From Sorghum bicolor (taxonomy: Eukaryota > Streptophyta > Magnoliopsida > Poales > Poaceae): a DNA stretch of 64,000 nt. Below are positions 1 to 11,666 of this stretch, one piece after another. The stretch is taken from positions 10,527,997-10,591,996 of the forward strand of contig NC_012871.2 of the NCBI RefSeq assembly GCF_000003195.3, in the 5' to 3' direction. Under the pieces are notes generated by a model. That model made no database searches and was not told the DNA's origin. It saw only the letters and a program-made list of their open reading frames with translations. Position numbers and translations under genes: made by a program. Position 1 is the first letter of the stretch, and each line of letters opens with the position of its first letter.

Positions 1-544
1 GGAGGAGGCGGCGGCGGCCATTGGGAGGAGGGGCACGGCACGGGGCGAGGGGTTCGAGGAGTGGCGGCAGGCAGGCAGTAGCGAGCTTTGCAGTCCAGTG
101 AAAGCACTCTCTCCACTCTTGTGTCTGTACTGGCAGTTGTGCCAGTCTGGCGCCACGGTGGGGCTCCGTGGACACGGTGCATGGACGCCGGACGGACTGC
201 GGCTGGGGTCCACCGAGGGTCCAGTGGCGCGGCGACCGATGAGCGACGCCCTGCCTCGGATACCCCGTGACGCGCGCGCGCGTGGGCGCGGACGCGGGCG
301 AGACACCGGACCGGACGGAGACGACGGTTGGGATCTTCTGCGGAGCCGAAGCGGACTTGAGGCGTGGGGCCGGCCGTCCGGTGGCGTGACACGCGTCATC
401 GGCGCACGTGGAAACAAAGCAACGCGACGTGTGGACTGTAGGAGTGCTATGGATTGGCTGGGGGCAGAGCAGAGCTATCCGTTGGTTGCGATGATGATGG
501 GCGCTCCAGATTGTTGCAACTTCTCTTTGATGTTTGCAGGTCGA
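1..544. other. GC-rich left edge, no gene supported
   Basis: The first 450 bases are strongly GC-rich with CGCG runs near 270-300, as in grass gene 5' ends or promoters. Short open frames exist in several phases, but none resembles a known protein and none shows coding bias over its rivals. It could be the promoter or 5' leader of a gene lying left of the window; that is inference. Confidence 0.3.
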
Positions 545-827
545 GCATCTCCAAAAGATTCTCTATATTTTTTTTAAATACTAGGAATAGAGATTTTGAA
601 AAAAAATTACTCTTCAACAACTTCTTTAAATAGTCATCCAAATATAGCCATTGTCTATTTTGAAATTTTCGCTAGCTAAATATAGAAAATAAGAATGACT
701 CTCTAGAGTGCGCAAGAGATTTAGCAAAACTGTTGGAGAGTGAAAAGATATAGAAAACGATTTTTATGCAAATGACTCTCTAAATGATGATTTAGAGAGT
801 GAGATTTAGAAAGTCTCTTGGAGATGC
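545..827. mobile_element. MITE with GCATCTCCAA terminal inverted repeats
   Basis: The ends read GCATCTCCAAAAGATTCTCTA and, inverted, GCATCTCCAAGAGACTTTCTA, giving about 20-bp imperfect TIRs around an AT-rich core. A second member with the same core (TTTTCGCTAGCTAAA) lies at 22316-22552. No coding capacity. Superfamily is unsure; hAT-like or Mutator-like are both possible. Confidence 0.7.
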
Positions 828-832
828 TTTAA

Positions 833-1486
833 GGCCTTGTTCAGTTGGCAAGGTATTGTGACACTTTCGTTTATATTTAATAAATATTGTTCAATTATAA
901 ACTAACTAGGTTTAATATATTCGTTTCGCAAATTATAGGTAAATTTTGTAATTAGATTTTGTTTTTCTCTATATTTGATATTTCATGCATGTGCTGTAAG
1001 ATTTGATGTGATTGAGATTCTTGAAATTTTTTGGGTACTTAGGCCTAGCTCACCCCAAAAAACCAAATACTTTTCAAGATTTTCCCACTACATCAAATCT
1101 TGCAGCACATGCATAAAATATTAAATATAGATAAAAACAAAAACTAGTTGCACAGTTTGTCTGTAAATCGCGAGACGAATGTTTTAAGCCTAGTTACTCC
1201 ATGATTGAACAAGTTTATCAAATAAAAACGAAAGTGTTGCAGTATCAAAATCTAAAAACTTTGTAGATCTAAACAAGGCCTTAGTTCCAAAAAAAATTCA
1301 AAATTACCCATCACATTGAATATTGCGACATATACATGGAGCACTAAATATAAATAAAAAAAATTAATTGCATAATTTACCTATAATCTTTTGAGCCTAG
1401 TTAATAGTTGAATAATAATTATCGAATACAAATAAAAGTGCTACCGTCATCAAAACCAAAAAAAATATCGTAATCCTAACAAGGCC
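833..1486. mobile_element. Composite of three fused Tourist-like MITEs
   Basis: The left end GGCCTTGTTCAGTT, an internal junction AGGCCTAGCTCACCCC near 1041, a second AAACAAGGCC at 1271-1280 and the final AACAAGGCC ending at 1486 show three members of the GGCCTTGTTTAGTT family abutting one another. Alternate units are inverted, so shared core motifs (ATGCATG, GAGACGAAT, TAAATATAGA) recur on both strands. The ends and the TAA/TTA target preference seen in other copies fit PIF/Harbinger (Tourist) elements. Confidence 0.75.
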
Positions 1487-2273
1487 TAAGATCGTATACA
1501 GTCCGTCTTAACTCTCTGTACGTATTTTATACATAAAATAAAATAAAAATATAGTATTGGCCTCTCGTGCTGTTTCATCAAATCAAAGGCAAAAATGGCT
1601 AAGCTAGATGGCAATTGGTCCCACACTGGACCAAGATGCCACAGCTCCATCAACCTTCCAATCTTGTTAGTTTTCTGTTGTTCGATCGTAAGACTATGTG
1701 AAACATTTTTAGTCGGAGACCTTATAATTGTAATAGAAGATTAACTCTATTTTATTTGCAAAACAGTGTTCATCAATTGACAAGAAAGGAAGAAACATGT
1801 GACTAATGTAGGTAAAGTGCACAACGCTCCGTCTCTCCACAAGAAAAAGAACAAGGTAGACTGGTTTCCAACAAAAGTAGACAGCTAACAAAAACTGGCA
1901 AAGCATGTGACCAATGCAGGGGACCCGGATGTGGTCACACACTGACACACACAGAATGTATTATTAATTAAAGTGACATCAGATGAATTAATCGTATGAA
2001 TATCCCTCACACATTGGCCATCTTTGTCAACACTGGGATTATAGTATTTGGTTGACAGTGTCGTAGCTGCCTATTTGGTCTCATCTGACATTCTGACATG
2101 GGTTTCTGGAATATGAGAAAAATCCATGAATTTTGTATTTTATAGAACTTAACCATGCACAGGCACATTCATTCTAATTCGTTGTTGAATCCAGTTTTTT
2201 TTTTCCCAGGCATCTCCAATGCGGCAATGCCTCACTGGCATCATGATTACTGAACGGCCCAACACTACAGAAA
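1487..2273. other. Intergenic, nothing recognised
   Basis: AT-rich sequence with only short unsupported frames on both strands and no repeat partner elsewhere in the window that I could see. Confidence 0.4.
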
Positions 2274-4055
2274 TTCAGCCAACCATTATGCCTTCGCTAG
2301 ACAACCACCACCCACATTCACGGCTTCAGTGCGGCTGCTCCAGCTTTGTGAAACAAGGGGATAATTGCATAATAGTAAATTCATTAAGATAATTGAAGAG
2401 CCAATGTCCTTCTGGGTCCAAGGACTGGTCAGGAAACAGAGGAAAAGTTGACACACTGTTTTTTTTAAGGGACACACTCGTTGAAGCCTCAGGTCCAGGC
2501 AGGTAGGCAACTCAACCAAGCCAACAAGAGGCCAAGCTTGTTACTATCTTACCAAAATTTGGAGACATCAATCACACTTTCCTCCCATTTAGGGCGTCGA
2601 GCGATCAACTATGCACCAAGGGAGAAATGCCTGCAGATCACTCAGAGTAAACGAAACAGTTCCCAATTAACCATTTCTGCAGCTATGGACTATAAGATTA
2701 CCTCTTGTGGTCACGCCATTTGCTTAGGCTGTCCATGCATGGTCCAAGCTTGGTGCACATGAGAAACACAAGAAGTACCACCGCAATTAGTGGAGCAGCA
2801 CCCAGCACTGTAGTACCCTTGGGTGGTTGGACATGATGTGATGCTTCCGGGTTCCAGCATGTGTGACGAGAGTACCATTATTTATGGGACCAGAAGATAG
2901 CAACTGGATTCACAAATCTAACATGCCAACTGAACAACTGGGCACATGGAGGATCTATAATATAAGTTAGTTCTGGAAAATTTTACAGACTTGAAAGGTC
3001 AAAGCACATTGCAAACGAACTCGTTCAACTTCACCAAAATAAGATATGCTCAACAGCTGCAGCATCAGGGAGTCAATTCTCTCAAAGTTGCTACAATTTT
3101 GTGAGGGAAGTATGTTAAATATATCAAATTGCAAACACGAGTCCTGAGAGACCAATGCAATTCCCCAGCCTGCACAAAAAGGAGGATCCAATGGATGCCT
3201 TGCTCAAAAGTACTCAAGTACATGTAAATGTAATATGGTATTATTGTGGAGCAAATTCAAGCAAACCAGTTGTACTGGAGTATACGATGTAAAAATTTGA
3301 GGCAACAAGGAGCAAAATGAAAAAAGGCTGGAGAGTCAGAAAGTGACGAAACAGGATGATCCCGTATGGATATGGATGGTTTCCTTTCCTCTAAAGAAAA
3401 AAAAGCTGTGATACCAAAGCACGTACTCTGAACCTTCTGGAACCACAGCAGCATAGAAACACTGAGTTGAGGTTGATGTATCAAACTTTGGTAACAAAAA
3501 ATAGAAAAGACAGGGAAGCCTACGCCAAAATGAAGATTCAACACTAGACCAACCTTTTACTCTTAAAATGCATTTCACTAGAGGGAGAAATTCAAGTTCA
3601 TAAAATACTTTCTAGTTTCTTATTTGACCTTCATCGCCATCTTGTGGTTTTTTTTGAGACATCACTTTGACTACTTCCTTTTGATCACTATATTATTATA
3701 TATGCTAACAAATCTAGACTTTTGAAAGCATTCTTGAAGACAAACCTAACCATAAGCCCTATCATTCTCATATAATCAATATTGATATTTTCAGACCTAT
3801 CAATGGTCAAACTTTATAAAGTTCGACACCAAGTATTATAGGACATCAAATAAGGAACTGAGAGTAAAAAAAGAGAGCAAATTATCAAGGCCCAACCACC
3901 GACAGCTGTCCTTAAGGCGCAGAACTAGAAACAACACATACAATGTGAAACCAATACAAAACTGGAGCAATACTGACAACAAAATGCAAATTCCTAGTAA
4001 ATCCTAAGAAGAAAACCATGTAAATTTACTTAGCATGTGAATATACCTGAGATGA
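2274..4055. repeat. Segmental tandem duplication, copy A
   Basis: This block matches 4061-5407 plus 11266-11575 in the same order and orientation. Shared landmarks are CCTTCGCTAGACAAC, CTTCTGGGTCCAAGGACTGG, TTTGTGAAACAA, CTTGTGGTTTTTTT and CCCAACCACCGACAGCT. Copies differ by many substitutions and small indels, so the duplication is old. On the minus strand near 2740-2860 both copies can encode a hydrophobic segment (TTVLGAAPLIAVVLLVF in A), which may be the last exon of an unrecognised membrane-anchored protein. A second short conserved minus-strand stretch lies at about 3400-3490. Neither was resolved into a gene. Confidence 0.8.
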
Positions 4056-4060
4056 AAGTC

Positions 4061-5407
4061 AGCCAACCATTGCCTTCGCTAGACAACAACCCACATTCAT
4101 GGCTTCAGTGCGCTGCTCCAGCTTTGTGAAACAAAGGGATAATTGCAATGAACCGAAATGTAATCAGAATTCATTAAGATAATTGAAGAGCCAATGTCCT
4201 TCTGGGTCCAAGGACTGGTCAGGAAACAGAGGAATTCACATGGCAGAGTTGACAGTTGACACACTCATTGATGCCTCTAGTCCAGGCAGGTAGGCAACTC
4301 AACCATGCCAGCAAGAGGTGAAGCTTGTCTAACCAAAATTTGGAGACATCAATTCACACTTTCCTCACACTTAGGGCGTCACGCCATCAACTATGCACCG
4401 AGGCAGTTCTCTCCATTTGGCAGATCACTCAGAGTAAATGAAACAGGTTACAACTAACCATTTCTGCAGCTATGGACAAAATAAGATTAGATTACCTCTT
4501 GCGGTCACCTCCATTTGCTCTAAAGGCTGTCCATGCATGGTCCAAGCTTGGTGCACAAGAGAAACACAAGAAGTACCACCGCAATTAGTTGAGCAGCACC
4601 CAGCACTGTAGTACTCTTGGGTGGTTGGACATGATGTGATGCTTGCAGGTTCCAGCATATGTGACAGAGAGTACCATTATTTATGGGACCATAAGATAGC
4701 AACTGCATTCAGAAATCTAGCATGTCAACTGAAGAACTGGGCACATGGAGGATTTATAAGTTTGTTCCGGTCAATCCTACAGACTTGAAAGATTAGCACA
4801 TGGCAAACAAACTCGTTCAACTTCACCAAAATAAGATATCCTCAACAGCTGCAGCATACGAGAGTCAATTCTATCAAAGTTGAGACAATTTTGTGATGAA
4901 AGTATATTAAATATATCAAACTGCAAACATGACTCCTGAGAGACCCAATTCCCCAGCCTGCACAAAAAGGAAGATCCAATGAATGCCTTGCTCAAAAGAA
5001 GTACTCAAAATAAATGTAAATGTAATATGGTACTACTGTGGAACAAATTCAAGCATAACCAGTTGTACTGGAGTATGCAATATAAAAATTTGAGGCAACA
5101 GAGGAACAAAATGAAAAAAAGCTGGAGAGTCAGAAAGCTAGCGAGGAAACAGGATGATCCAGTATCGATGGTTTCCTTTCCTCTAAAGATTAAAAAAAAC
5201 TGTGATACCAAAGCACTCTGAACCTTCTGGAACCACAGCAGCATAACAAACAATGAGTTGAGGTTGATGTATCAAAGTTTGGTCACAAAAAAAAAGGAAA
5301 GACAGGGGAGCCTACGTCCAAAATGAAGATTCAACACTGGACCAGCCATTTACTCTTAAAATGAATTTTCACTAGAGGGATAAATTCAAGTTCACAAAAT
5401 ACTTTCT
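4061..5407. repeat. Segmental tandem duplication, copy B, left part
   Basis: This is the left part of the second copy of the 2274-4055 block. Its right part resumes at 11266 beyond the inserted LTR element, and the 5-bp sequence TTTCT at 5403-5407 is repeated at 11266-11270 as the insertion target duplication. The hydrophobic minus-strand frame seen in copy A is kept here (4520-4708, GAAQLIAVVLLVFLLCTKLG). Small indels relative to A, such as a 4-base loss near 4947, shift other shared frames. Confidence 0.8.
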
Positions 5408-5805
5408 TGTCACACGGCAGAAGAGGGCCCTAGGCCCACATGGGCCAGGCGCCAACAGCAGCAGCAGAGCCATCTAGGGGAGGCGCACAGGAGCAAGGAC
5501 GGATTCCCGCCAATCCACTATTCGTACCTGGAAGATCCCTAATAGGAATAAGATTAGCTAAAATAGGAAGGAGTCCATATCTATAAGGACTTCCCTCATT
5601 AGATTACTTAGTATGCAAGTCTTCCCACGAGTATAAATAGAGGGCCTATGTAATCACTGGGATCAAGAAAGAATAGCCTAAGGGCTTCCCTCTCCCTCTA
5701 TCTCTATTGCGCTGCCTCCTCCCATTTTCCCCTGCACCGCCTCCTCTTCCTCCCCTAAACCCTAGCCGCCGCCACCCAAGGCTCCCTCCCAACAGGGCTC
5801 TTACA
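5408..5805 (+). repeat. 5' LTR of gag-only element
   Basis: A 398-bp TG...CA LTR. It contains a TATA-like TATAAATAGAG near 5632 and a CT-rich downstream leader, and is collinear with 10438-11265 apart from insertions in the latter. Confidence 0.85.
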
Positions 5806-5806
5806 C

Positions 5807-5821
5807 TGGTATCCGAAGACC
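5807..5821 (+). other. Primer binding site, initiator-Met-like
   Basis: TGGTATCCGAAGACC starts two bases after the LTR and resembles the plant initiator tRNA-Met complement TGGTATCAGAGCC, with mismatches. Confidence 0.6.
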
Positions 5822-5830
5822 AGACGATCC

Positions 5831-6504
5831 ATGGACTCCACCACCACCACCACCATGCAGCAGCTGATTGAGAACCTCACCGCAGATCTCCGCAACAACT
5901 TCAAGGAGATGCATCGCCAGCTCGTCAACCTCAACAAATGCCTGCACGATATCGAGCATGCACACATCCATGGTGACGCCGCCATCACCGGCATCTAGGG
6001 CACTAGGCCAGATTGGACCGGGAAGCTGCCATCGACAACCTCGCCGCGGAAATCAAGCGAGTCATGATCGCCACCGACAGATCATATCTCAAGCGCAAGA
6101 TGGACAAGCCCCAATCCTCGAGTGTGCCAGAGATCATCCTAGCAGTCTCCGACACCTTGCCGTCAGAAGCACCTCCGTCACCGCAGCCACCAATGTCGCC
6201 ACTCTTTCCACCACTGGAAGGGTCTCCGATCATCAGGTCGACTACAGTCCAAGCACCAGACAACCACCAACAGAAGCTTCCACCAAGAGCACCACCAGTC
6301 GTGACTCCTTCGGCAACCCCACCAGCAGTTCGGCATCAACCGCCGGCAAACGGCCCGGCTAGCTGGCTCCTAGTCAGCCCGACAGCCGCCCCGCAAACCA
6401 AGGCACCACCACAGCAGCAGCCGGCCACCTGGCTGCCGACACAAAGGGTTGATGCGCCTGGAACGTCACTACTACAGACTACGCCAACAAGGCCGGCACC
6501 ACAG
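5831..6504 (+). pseudogene. Decayed N-terminal gag region
   Basis: An ATG at 5831 opens a short frame beginning MDSTTTTTMQQLIENL with coiled-coil character that stops at 5998. A second frame (from 6013) continues with an amphipathic start and a long Pro/Ala/Gln/Thr-rich linker until the nested solo LTR interrupts it at 6505. The low-complexity linker between an N-terminal coil and the gag core is usual in grass gag-only elements. Frame breaks show it is not functional as read. Confidence 0.5.
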
Positions 6505-8897
6505 TGAAAGGTCCTTGTTTGGTTTTGGTAATTGAGTGACAACTTAGGTGGACTAATAGTGTTTATGTGAGATACACAGGAGATTGGTCCACAGGTGATG
6601 ATGTGATGATGGAGGAGCTCATTGCATATGAGACATGACATGGAGTCATGTGACCAAGGTGGAGAAGATCAAGATGAGGCTTGGCTTGATGGACCGGTTG
6701 CAAGAGTGAAGGGCAAGTCGGAGGCTTGAAACGAGGGACCGCGTGTGACGGTGAAGCTTGAGCAAGACTTGGCGCCGATGGACCGAGGCAATGGTGAAGA
6801 GCAAGTGAGGTCAAGATCGATGAACCAATACGGTCACGTGATGATATGAAGTGGATCATATCATTTGGTGATTGGTTGGTGCATGTGTTGCATCAACATT
6901 GGAGGAGATGGAATGGAAAGCGCAAGGCAAAGGTTTAACCTAGGGCATTTCCATTTCACCGGTCATAGGTGTGTAGAGAAGTTTATGACCGGATATAGGA
7001 TAGATGGCCGTACTATCAAGAGGGGCAAACTTATTTGCATATCGGTCGTCTAGTGCCACTTGAGCGATCTAACTTTGCATACGTGTTAGGATCGAGTGGC
7101 ATGGCAAGTTGAGAGGCTAACTCCTTTGAGAAAATGTTTGTGAAAATGCTAACACACTTGCACTTGGTGGTGTACACTTGTTGGTGTTGGCACACTTTAC
7201 AAAGGAGGTGGTGTTCCTAGGGTTGAGAGAGGTGTGGGTTTCGGCGGGATTCGGCGCTTTTGAGAAAATTAAGTGCATATTTTCTATTGCGCCGGTGGGA
7301 AATTTGGAGAAGTCACGGGAGTGCACCGGACGCTCTGCGCGGAGGCACCGGACGCTGGCCTTTAGCGTCCGGTGTGCTGTCGAGTGTAGCAGAGTGCACC
7401 GGACGCACCGGAGTGAGTCCGGTGCTCAGCGTCCGGTATGCGGACGGTTTGACGAACCTCTCTGCGCTTGAGTCCGGTGAGCACCGGACGCTCAGGGTGC
7501 GTCCGGTGGCTCGCGTCCGGTGACCGTGCGAGTTTGCGGAGCTCTCTGCGCACGGGTCCGGTGTGCACCGGACGCGTCCGGTGTGGACTAGTTGAGCGTC
7601 CGGTGGTGCTGTGCAGGCGCGCGTGCGCAGTAGCCGTTGGCGGCAACGGTCGACTTCAAACGGCTAGTGACACGTGGCGGTTAGCTGAGCACCGGACGCT
7701 GGGTGTTGAGCGCCCGGTGGCTCCCTGTGAGCGTTCGGTGCCCACGTGTTTTGCCCAGTGAAGGGGCAACGGCTAGTTTAGCCCTTGGGGCTATAAATAG
7801 AAGTGGTGACCGGCCTTGGCTGGCGCTGAGCACCCTTGGGACTTAGTGTCCATGCTTGGGGAGTGCTAGTAAAGCCTCTAACTCACATATGCTTAATAGT
7901 GATCATCCGATTGTGTGAGTGAGCGATTCTAGTGCGTTGCATTGAGAGACTACATCGAGTGGCACTAGGTATTCGTGTTGCAAGCCGGTGGTGCTTGTTA
8001 CTCTTGGAGGTTGCCACCTCCTAGACGGCTTGGTGGCTTGTGACTCCGTCGAAGCACGCAAGGAGATTGTGCGGTGCTCCGGAGAAGAGATTGTGAGGGG
8101 TATGGTGCTCACCCCGCGGGGATCGCGAAGAGCAACTCTAGTTGAGCGAGACGTGAAGAGCGACAAGTGGTCCGGCCGGGTCAAGTGCTAGAGCTTGTGG
8201 TAAGCACTCCACGTGGGAGAGTGTGACTTGCGGGTCACCACTAGCAAGAGGACCGGCGGCAACCTTGGAGCTTGTCTCAACGGGGACGTAGCTTGGTGAC
8301 AACCAAGTGAACCTCGGGAGAAAATCATCGTGTCAACATTGTTCTTCCCGTTGGTTTGCAAGTCCCTAACACAAGCTTGTTCTTACATTCATATACTTGT
8401 GCTTGTGTAGTTGCTCTTGTAATTAGTTAGCTTGTGTAGCTTGCTAGTTACCTTCTTGCTTGTGTAGCTAGAAGTAGTTCCCTTGCGGGACTAATTTGGT
8501 TTGTGTAACCTTGTTAGTCACATTGCTTAGTTTTGGGTAGCTAAGTAACTTGCGCTCTCTAATTTGGCATTAGTTGCCTTGTTATTGAGCTTGCTAGTGA
8601 GCTTAGGAGCTTTGTGCTTTTGCTTACTAGTTTGTGTAGGAGCTCCCCCGGTTTGCATAATACTAGTTGCATAGGTTTGTGTGACCTTGCTTCTAGAATT
8701 GTTTAGGTGAGCTCTTGCTAAGGTAGCACCTTGTTTGCTTGTTTAGGATCTTTTCAAGGTGCTAGAGAACTTAGATAGAGGGGTCTAGTCTTGGCTAGAC
8801 CGATAGTTTTAATTCCGCATTTGTTTCGGTTAGCCGACGCAATAAGTTTTAGAAAGGACTATTCACCCCCCCTCTAGTCCGCCATCTCGACCCTTCA
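6505..8897 (+). mobile_element. Nested solo LTR, TGAAAGGTCC family
   Basis: It begins TGAAAGGTCC and ends CGACCCTTCA, and is flanked on both sides by CACAG (6500-6504 and 8898-8902), a perfect 5-bp target duplication. There is no internal region, so this is a solo LTR left by recombination between two LTRs. It is 2,393 bp long. A TATA box (GGCTATAAATAG) lies near 7790. The ends match the LTR at 59686-62412 closely, and the complement of 28274-30142 more distantly. Open frames at 7178-7761 are GC-rich LTR sequence, not genes. Confidence 0.9.
7317..7745 (+). repeat. Clustered CACCGGACGC / GCGTCCGGTG motif in LTR U3
   Basis: About a dozen copies of CACCGGACGC and of its complement GCGTCCGGTG are interspersed at irregular spacing, enough to form many alternative hairpins. 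A decayed cluster of the same motif is found at about 29165-29530 in the related minus-strand LTR. It is missing from the 59686-62412 LTR, whose equivalent position holds a different repeat. It lies upstream of the LTR TATA box. Confidence 0.75.
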
Positions 8898-8902
8898 CAC
8901 AG

Positions 8903-10437
8903 CCTCATCAGCACCCGTTCAAGACCATGCTCACCACCCCAGCGTACGACGGCTCAACGGACCCAAGGCCCTAGCTCTCGCGCAGCAAATCTCCAACCTA
9001 TACGGTCTGCCGAAAGCACAACAAACCTAGTATGCGGCCTTTCATCTGACAGAGGAAGCACATCGGTGGTACATGAGCGCAACGAGAGATACACCCATGA
9101 CCGAGTGGGCGTACTTCACCGAGAGCATCATCCGCAACTTCAGCCCCGACGCAACATCACCAACGACCTCGCACCACCTCAACATATCAGCTCCTTGAGC
9201 GACTACATCAACGACTTCACCGCCTACGCTCTACGCATCGACATCACCAGTGGACAACACCAAGTCAGCCTCTTCATCAACAGTCTTCAACACGCGCTTC
9301 GAGAGGTGGTGGTACATTACCACCCCCGCTTGATGGAGACGACCGTCTCTCTCGCCCGTACCTTGGAGATGCCGACGCCGGTGCCCGCCAAGACGGGGAG
9401 ATCCACCTACGAGGGCAGCACTCACCCCAACAACACGCCACGCGACAACATCAGCAACCCCAATCCTAGGTCGGCAAAAGAACCACTACATCGATCTTCC
9501 CCTTCACCCGCAACATCAACAGACACACCTATGAGTCCTCCATCACCTGACACTAGCACCAGAGTGGCTGCCCGCATCGAGTTGGATCCGGAGATTCTCG
9601 CTCAACTTCGCCTCGCTACTTTAGATGAGCGCGAACTCCAGATCATCTCCACCACAATTGAAGTCCAGGCGGCTGCACCGGCTTGGTCCCTCCAACATGG
9701 CATCGTTCGCTACAACAAACGATACTATGTTCCGGTAACTTCACCTTTGTTACAGGACTTGCTCGAGATGCTCAGGACTACAGGTCCGCATCTCCTGGCC
9801 ATCGATCTCCACACAGCGACATCTTCACCAACAATGCAAGCTTCCCCTCGAGTGTGCTACTCCTCGAGGCTTGGCCCCAATGCATACTCCCATCGGCCAC
9901 GGTCGTCTTCTTCGACAACAACGGCCAGCAGTTCCTCTCCATCAAGGACGTCCACATCGGTTGGGAGCCCACCAACAGTACCCCGCTGATCTCTCAGACC
10001 AATTTGGACACCGGTAATTTCCTCTTTGGCACACTACAACACTTCACCATGACACCATAGACCATCATCGCCGTTCAATTATGATGCCGCATCCAGGCAC
10101 AAGTTGATGCCGACCAGGTCATTCGCAGTTACCCCCACGGAAGATGCAGACACTACACTTTCCATCAACGCTTCCAAGTGTCGCCATCTACGCAGCTCGC
10201 TCCATCCACGAACCACTCGATGGCACGGGAACCGACGAGTACTACATCTCTGGCTATTTCAGCTTCTATAGCTACTGCTTCCACAGACTACCGCGTGACC
10301 ACCAACGACTTCAACAACACCCTGGGCCACCTTCCAACTTGCATTGCACACGGGGACGCCACATCACCTAAGGCGTCGGTCAGCGACTGGACAGTGATTC
10401 AGCGCGAGGACACGCTAGTCGGAGAAGAGGGGAGTGA
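8903..10437 (+). pseudogene. Decayed retrotransposon gag core and 3' region
   Basis: This resumes the gag-only element after the solo LTR. Across three frames it reads YDGSTDP..., then AAFHLTEEAHRWYMSATRD, then SSLSDYINDFTAYALRI and SLFINSLQHALREVV. That is the order seen in the retrotransposon gag family, with a W-Y core motif followed by helical segments. At least two frameshifts and several stops break it. A Thr/Ser/Pro-rich tail and a second open stretch (9683-10060) follow and are not recognised. No CCHC zinc knuckle or pol motif was seen. Confidence 0.65.
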
Positions 10438-11265
10438 TGTCATACGGCAGAAGAGGGCCCTAGGCCCACAGCTCAGGCGCCAACAGCAGCAGCGCCAGGA
10501 AAGCCGTTGCCGACGGCAACAGGAGCAGCGCCACCTAGGGGAGGCACGCAGGAGCAAGGGCAGATTCCCGCCAATCCACTATCGGTACCCAGAAGACCCC
10601 TAATAGGAATAAGATTAGCTAAGATAGGAAGGAGTCCATATCTATAAGGACTTCCCTCATTAGATTACTTAGATACAAGTCTCCCCACAACTATAAATAG
10701 AGGGGTTATGTAATCATTGGGATCAAGAAAGAACAACCTAAGGCTACTCTGGCAGCAGAATTCCCCGCCGGGATCCCTACAATTTTTCAGGGCGAGAAAC
10801 CCGCGGGCGGATCTCTCATGGGGAAATTTTTTGTTGCACTTGGAAGATCGTAGAGACGTGGAATACGGCCCCGTTCCTCGCGTTTTTCCAGGGGGAGCAA
10901 TCCACGATGCAAGTGGCCGGGCGCGCTTCCCTGCCGCGAATCGCGACGCCTCCTCCAACTCTAACGGGTGCGTCGCTAGTTACCTGAGATTTCTGCCCTT
11001 GTTGCCAAATAACGATAGAGAATTCACCCTGCTAGGGAAGGCTGCCCAGGGAAACGAATTGCCATTAAAATCCTCCCAGGTCATTTCCTTCCCTGGGCTA
11101 GGCTCCACTTGCTTCCAAAGTAGCCCTAAGGGCTTCCCTATCCCTTTCCCTCTCCCTCTATCTCTGTTGCGCCGCCTCCTCCACTTCTCCCCCTATGTCG
11201 CTTCCTCTTCCTCCCCTAAACCCTAGCCGCCGCCACCCAGGACTTCCTCCCAACAAGGCTTTTAC
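10438..11265 (+). repeat. 3' LTR of gag-only element, enlarged by an insertion
   Basis: This aligns with the 5' LTR throughout but is 828 bp. The excess is a 380-bp TIR element (10744-11123) and an extra CAACAGCAGCAGCGCC-type segment near 10490-10530. It is followed by the right-hand TSD TTTCT. Confidence 0.85.
10744..11123. mobile_element. Small TIR element inside the 3' LTR
   Basis: It is absent from the 5' LTR. Termini read CTACTCTGGCAGCA and, inverted, CTACTTTGGAAGCA. Flanks ACCTAAGG and CCCTAAGG are a 7/8 match, suggesting an 8-bp target duplication and hence a hAT-type element. It is GC-rich and has no credible transposase. Confidence 0.6.
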
Positions 11266-11575
11266 ATTTCTGATTTACTATTTGACCTTGTTGTTATCTT
11301 GTGGTTTTTTTATTGTTTTTTGAGACATCAGTTTGACTACTTTCTTTGATCACTATATTACTATATGCTAATAGATCTAAACTTTTGAAGCATTCCTGAA
11401 GACAAACATAACCACATCATTCGCATATAATCAATATTGATATTTTCAGGACATCAAATAAGAAAGAACTGGGAGTAAAAAAGAAGCAAATTATCAAGGC
11501 CCAACCACCGACAGCTACCCTTAAGGCGTTGTAAACCCTGAGATGAAAACCATGTGAATATACCTAACATGATAA
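11266..11575. repeat. Segmental duplication, copy B, right part
   Basis: This continues copy B after the LTR element and matches about 3610-4050, but lacks roughly 45 bases present in copy A (ACCTATCAATGGTCAAACTT and following). Confidence 0.75.
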
Positions 11576-11666
11576 GATAGTTTTACTCTACATAGTAATG
11601 CAGGTGTAGAAGCAGCACGATAGAACTCCATTTGAATGTGAAGATGGTAACTTGTGTTAGCACTAA

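Larger units (their letters stand above)
5408..11265 (+). mobile_element. Non-autonomous gag-only LTR retrotransposon (TR-GAG-like)
   Basis: Two related LTRs (5408-5805 and 10438-11265) both start TGTCA and end TTACA and are flanked by the 5-bp duplication TTTCT. A primer-binding-like site follows the 5' LTR (TGGTATCCGAAGACC, 5807-5821) and a purine-rich tract precedes the 3' LTR (10421-10437). The internal region is only about 2.2 kb once the nested solo LTR is removed. It holds a decayed gag and no protease, integrase, reverse transcriptase or RNase H, so it must have moved using proteins from another element. LTR divergence and frameshifts point to an old insertion. Confidence 0.85.

Noticed and set aside
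98..577. 159-codon frame in the GC-rich left edge
   Set aside because: Arg/Gly-rich composition from GC bias, no domain, runs into the MITE at 545.
7178..7761. Overlapping frames in the solo LTR
   Set aside because: They lie in the CCGGACGC repeat cluster of an LTR and are produced by its repetitive GC-rich sequence.
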